DNA of 6,989 bases from CAISIP01 sp031383745. GTDB taxonomy: Bacteria; Pseudomonadota; Gammaproteobacteria; Burkholderiales; Burkholderiaceae_C. Made by a program: the position numbers and the translations under genes. The first letter of the stretch is position 1. Every line of letters begins with the position of its first letter. The notes below the pieces were generated by a model. The model searched no databases. It was given only the letters and a program-made list of their open reading frames with translations, and had not been told where the DNA came from. Location of the stretch: assembly GCA_031383745.1 (NCBI GenBank), contig JANMZX010000323.1:1-6989 (forward strand). Direction: 5' to 3'. Shown here piece after piece: positions 5,935 through 6,989 of the stretch.

Positions 5935-6567
5935 TCAGGCCTTGTGGATCCAGGTCGGCGCGATGCTGGTGCCCAGGCCGGCGCCGTAACCGAGGTACAC
6001 GTTCAGGCCAGCCAGCGGCTCCAGGTAGCGGGCGTTCTTCAAGCCGCCTGCGTCGACGGTGGCAAACCCCATGCTCTCGGCCAGGGCCTGGACGGTCTGC
6101 TTGGCGCGTTCGCTGTCACCGGCAAAGAAGACGCTGGCCTTGCGGCCGTTGCCGAAGTCCGCACCCGCTGCAAGCACCTGGGCAAACAGGGTGTTGAAGG
6201 CCTTGACCACCAGCGCATCCGGAACCGCCCGGGCGATCTCTTCGGCGGCAGAGGTGTCGTACCCGAGGGTCAAGCCCATGTAGTCCGGAGTGAGCGGGTT
6301 GGTGATGTCCACCACCACCTTTCCCGCGAGGCTGCCGACCGAGCGCAGCGCGGTGACCGCGTCGGCATACCCCGTGGCGACGATGACGACATCCACGCCG
6401 GTGGCGGCGTCGGCCAGTGGCACCGCCTGCACGCCCGGGTACTGCGTTGCCAGCGCTGCCGCCTTGTCGGCCTGCCGCGCTGCGACGCGAACCTGGTGGC
6501 CGGCTGCGTGCAGTTGTTTGACGAAGCCCGAGCCCATGTTGCCGGCGCCGATGACGAGTGTCTTCAT
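5935..6567 (-). CDS. NADP-binding oxidoreductase, F420_oxidored (NpdG-like) family
   Basis: A 210-residue dehydrogenase of the coenzyme F420/NADP oxidoreductase-like family. The Rossmann motif GAGNMGSG is at 7-14, and R31 at the end of the second strand (VRVAAR) suits the 2'-phosphate of NADP. VVVDITNPL (84-92) and VVKAFNTLF (120-128) are characteristic. Most proteobacteria do not use F420, so the real partner is probably a flavin, quinone or other carbonyl compound; the substrate is unknown. The frame is open to 6792, but the ATG at 6567 has an AAAGGAA ribosome-binding site and directly gives the Rossmann strand MKTLVIGAG. It is first in the operon with doxX, the dioxygenase and the esterase fragment, and divergent from a LysR gene. 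Family is secure; function is not. Confidence 0.88.
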   Translation of the reverse strand: MKTLVIGAGNMGSGFVKQLHAAGHQVRVAARQADKAAALATQYPGVQAVPLADAATGVDVVIVATGYADAVTALRSVGSLAGKVVVDITNPLTPDYMGLTLGYDTSAAEEIARAVPDALVVKAFNTLFAQVLAAGADFGNGRKASVFFAGDSERAKQTVQALAESMGFATVDAGGLKNARYLEPLAGLNVYLGYGAGLGTSIAPTWIHKA

Positions 6568-6703
6568 GATGTGTTCCTTTGCTTGAAGTAATCCGCCAAG
6601 TCTGGCGGTAACGCATGTCGAAATGCAGTGAACGAACTTTATAAGCACATGGAAGGAAGATAAACATCCTAGAATCGTATTTATTGTTCTCAGAAATAGC
6701 ACA
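6568..6703. promoter_or_regulatory. divergent promoter region, AT-rich
   Basis: This 136-bp gap between the divergent oxidoreductase and LysR starts is clearly more AT-rich than its surroundings, as expected for a double promoter. Possible -10 elements are TAGAAT at 6670-6675 for the LysR gene and a TTATAA/TATAAA stretch near 6639-6645 that could serve either strand; no good -35 accompanies them. A TATTT ... AAATA inverted repeat (6678-6682 and 6694-6698) is a weak candidate LysR site. The LysR start has no evident ribosome-binding site. Exact elements are uncertain. Confidence 0.55.
6593..6608. promoter_or_regulatory. perfect inverted repeat, candidate operator or leader hairpin
   Basis: CCGCCA-AGTC-TGGCGG is a perfect 6-bp dyad with a 4-bp spacer, set in AT-rich intergenic DNA 25 bases upstream of the oxidoreductase ATG. 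It lies close to the ribosome-binding site and downstream of the likely promoter. It could be an operator for a repressor acting as a roadblock, or an RNA hairpin in the leader. It has no T-run, so an intrinsic terminator is unlikely. The repeat is seen; the role is inferred. Confidence 0.5.
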
Positions 6704-6989
6704 ATGGACCGATTTCTTGAAATGCAGACCTTCGCGGCGGTGGTCGACGCCGGCAGTTTCGTCAAGGCGTCACTGGCCCTCGGGACGTCCAAGGGCGCGG
6801 TGTCGCGTTATGTCGGCGACCTGGAATCACGCCTGGGCGTGCGCCTGTTGCACCGCACGACGCGCCGCCTGTCCCTGACCGAAGAGGGTCAGGTGTTCTA
6901 TCTGCGCAGCAAGGAACTTCTGGCCGATGTGGACGAAGCCGAGGCCGAGATCACCTCGCGCAGCGGCGAAGCCAGCGGACTGCTCCGGA
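6704..6989 (+). CDS. LysR-family transcriptional regulator, partial (3' end outside window)
   Basis: The ATG at 6704 opens a frame that continues to the window end, giving 95 residues of a typical LysR N-terminus. The winged helix-turn-helix spans about residues 3-62: MQTFAAVVDAGSFVKAS, then the recognition-helix region LGTSKGAVSRYVGDLESRLG, then LLHRTTRRLSLTEEG. The effector domain is missing, so the inducer cannot be guessed. It belongs to the large CrgA/YhjC-like branch and is clearly different from the NagR-like regulator at 3166-4104. Divergence from the oxidoreductase-doxX-dioxygenase operon across a short AT-rich gap makes it the likely regulator of that operon. Confidence 0.9.
   Translation, partial: MDRFLEMQTFAAVVDAGSFVKASLALGTSKGAVSRYVGDLESRLGVRLLHRTTRRLSLTEEGQVFYLRSKELLADVDEAEAEITSRSGEASGLLR

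Noticed and set aside
1..6989. CRISPR array, phage or toxin-antitoxin system
   Set aside because: No regularly spaced repeats, cas-like proteins, phage genes or small toxin-antitoxin pairs were seen; the window is filled by metabolic and regulatory genes.

Overview
The window is GC-rich, densely packed bacterial DNA carrying two divergently transcribed LysR-plus-operon units. Gene content, codon use and resemblance to the nag genes of Ralstonia sp. U2 suggest a betaproteobacterium of the order Burkholderiales (Comamonadaceae/Burkholderiaceae-like). That placement is inferred from the proteins, not from a phylogenetic marker.

Region A (1-4104) is an aromatic-hydroxylation module. On the minus strand, in transcription order, it encodes a flavin/[2Fe-2S] reductase (nagAa-like, 3048-2062), a Rieske oxygenase large subunit (nagG-like, 2015-753), a small subunit (nagH-like, 750-265) and a Rieske ferredoxin (nagAb-like, starting at 255 and cut by the window edge). 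A NagR/DntR-type LysR activator (3166-4104) is transcribed away from them. The set, order and lengths match the salicylate 5-hydroxylase part of nag clusters (nagR-nagAa-nagG-nagH-nagAb). The expected chemistry is NADH -> FAD/2Fe-2S reductase -> Rieske ferredoxin -> oxygenase, converting salicylate to gentisate. The divergent promoter contains a 15-bp site (3138-3152) that matches the NahR/NagR operator consensus with one mismatch, so salicylate-type induction is likely.

Region B (4105-4394) has no convincing gene. It looks like a junction: the LysR gene has a short C-terminal extension beyond the family's usual end on one side, and an esterase gene loses all family resemblance after about 32 codons on the other.

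Region C (4395-6989) is a second regulated operon. On the minus strand it encodes a small NADP-binding oxidoreductase of the F420_oxidored family (6567-5935), a DoxX-family membrane protein (5867-5367), a LigB/DODA-type extradiol dioxygenase with a GTG start (5333-4491), and the decapitated start of a phospholipase/carboxylesterase-type esterase one base after the dioxygenase stop. A second LysR regulator (from 6704, cut by the window end) is divergent from it. Oxidoreductase, DoxX, ring-cleaving dioxygenase and esterase are the same protein classes that make up the quinone-responsive mhq regulon of Bacillus subtilis. I therefore suggest, as inference, a role in handling hydroquinones, catechols or quinones. 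Gentisate, the expected product of region A, is itself a substituted hydroquinone.
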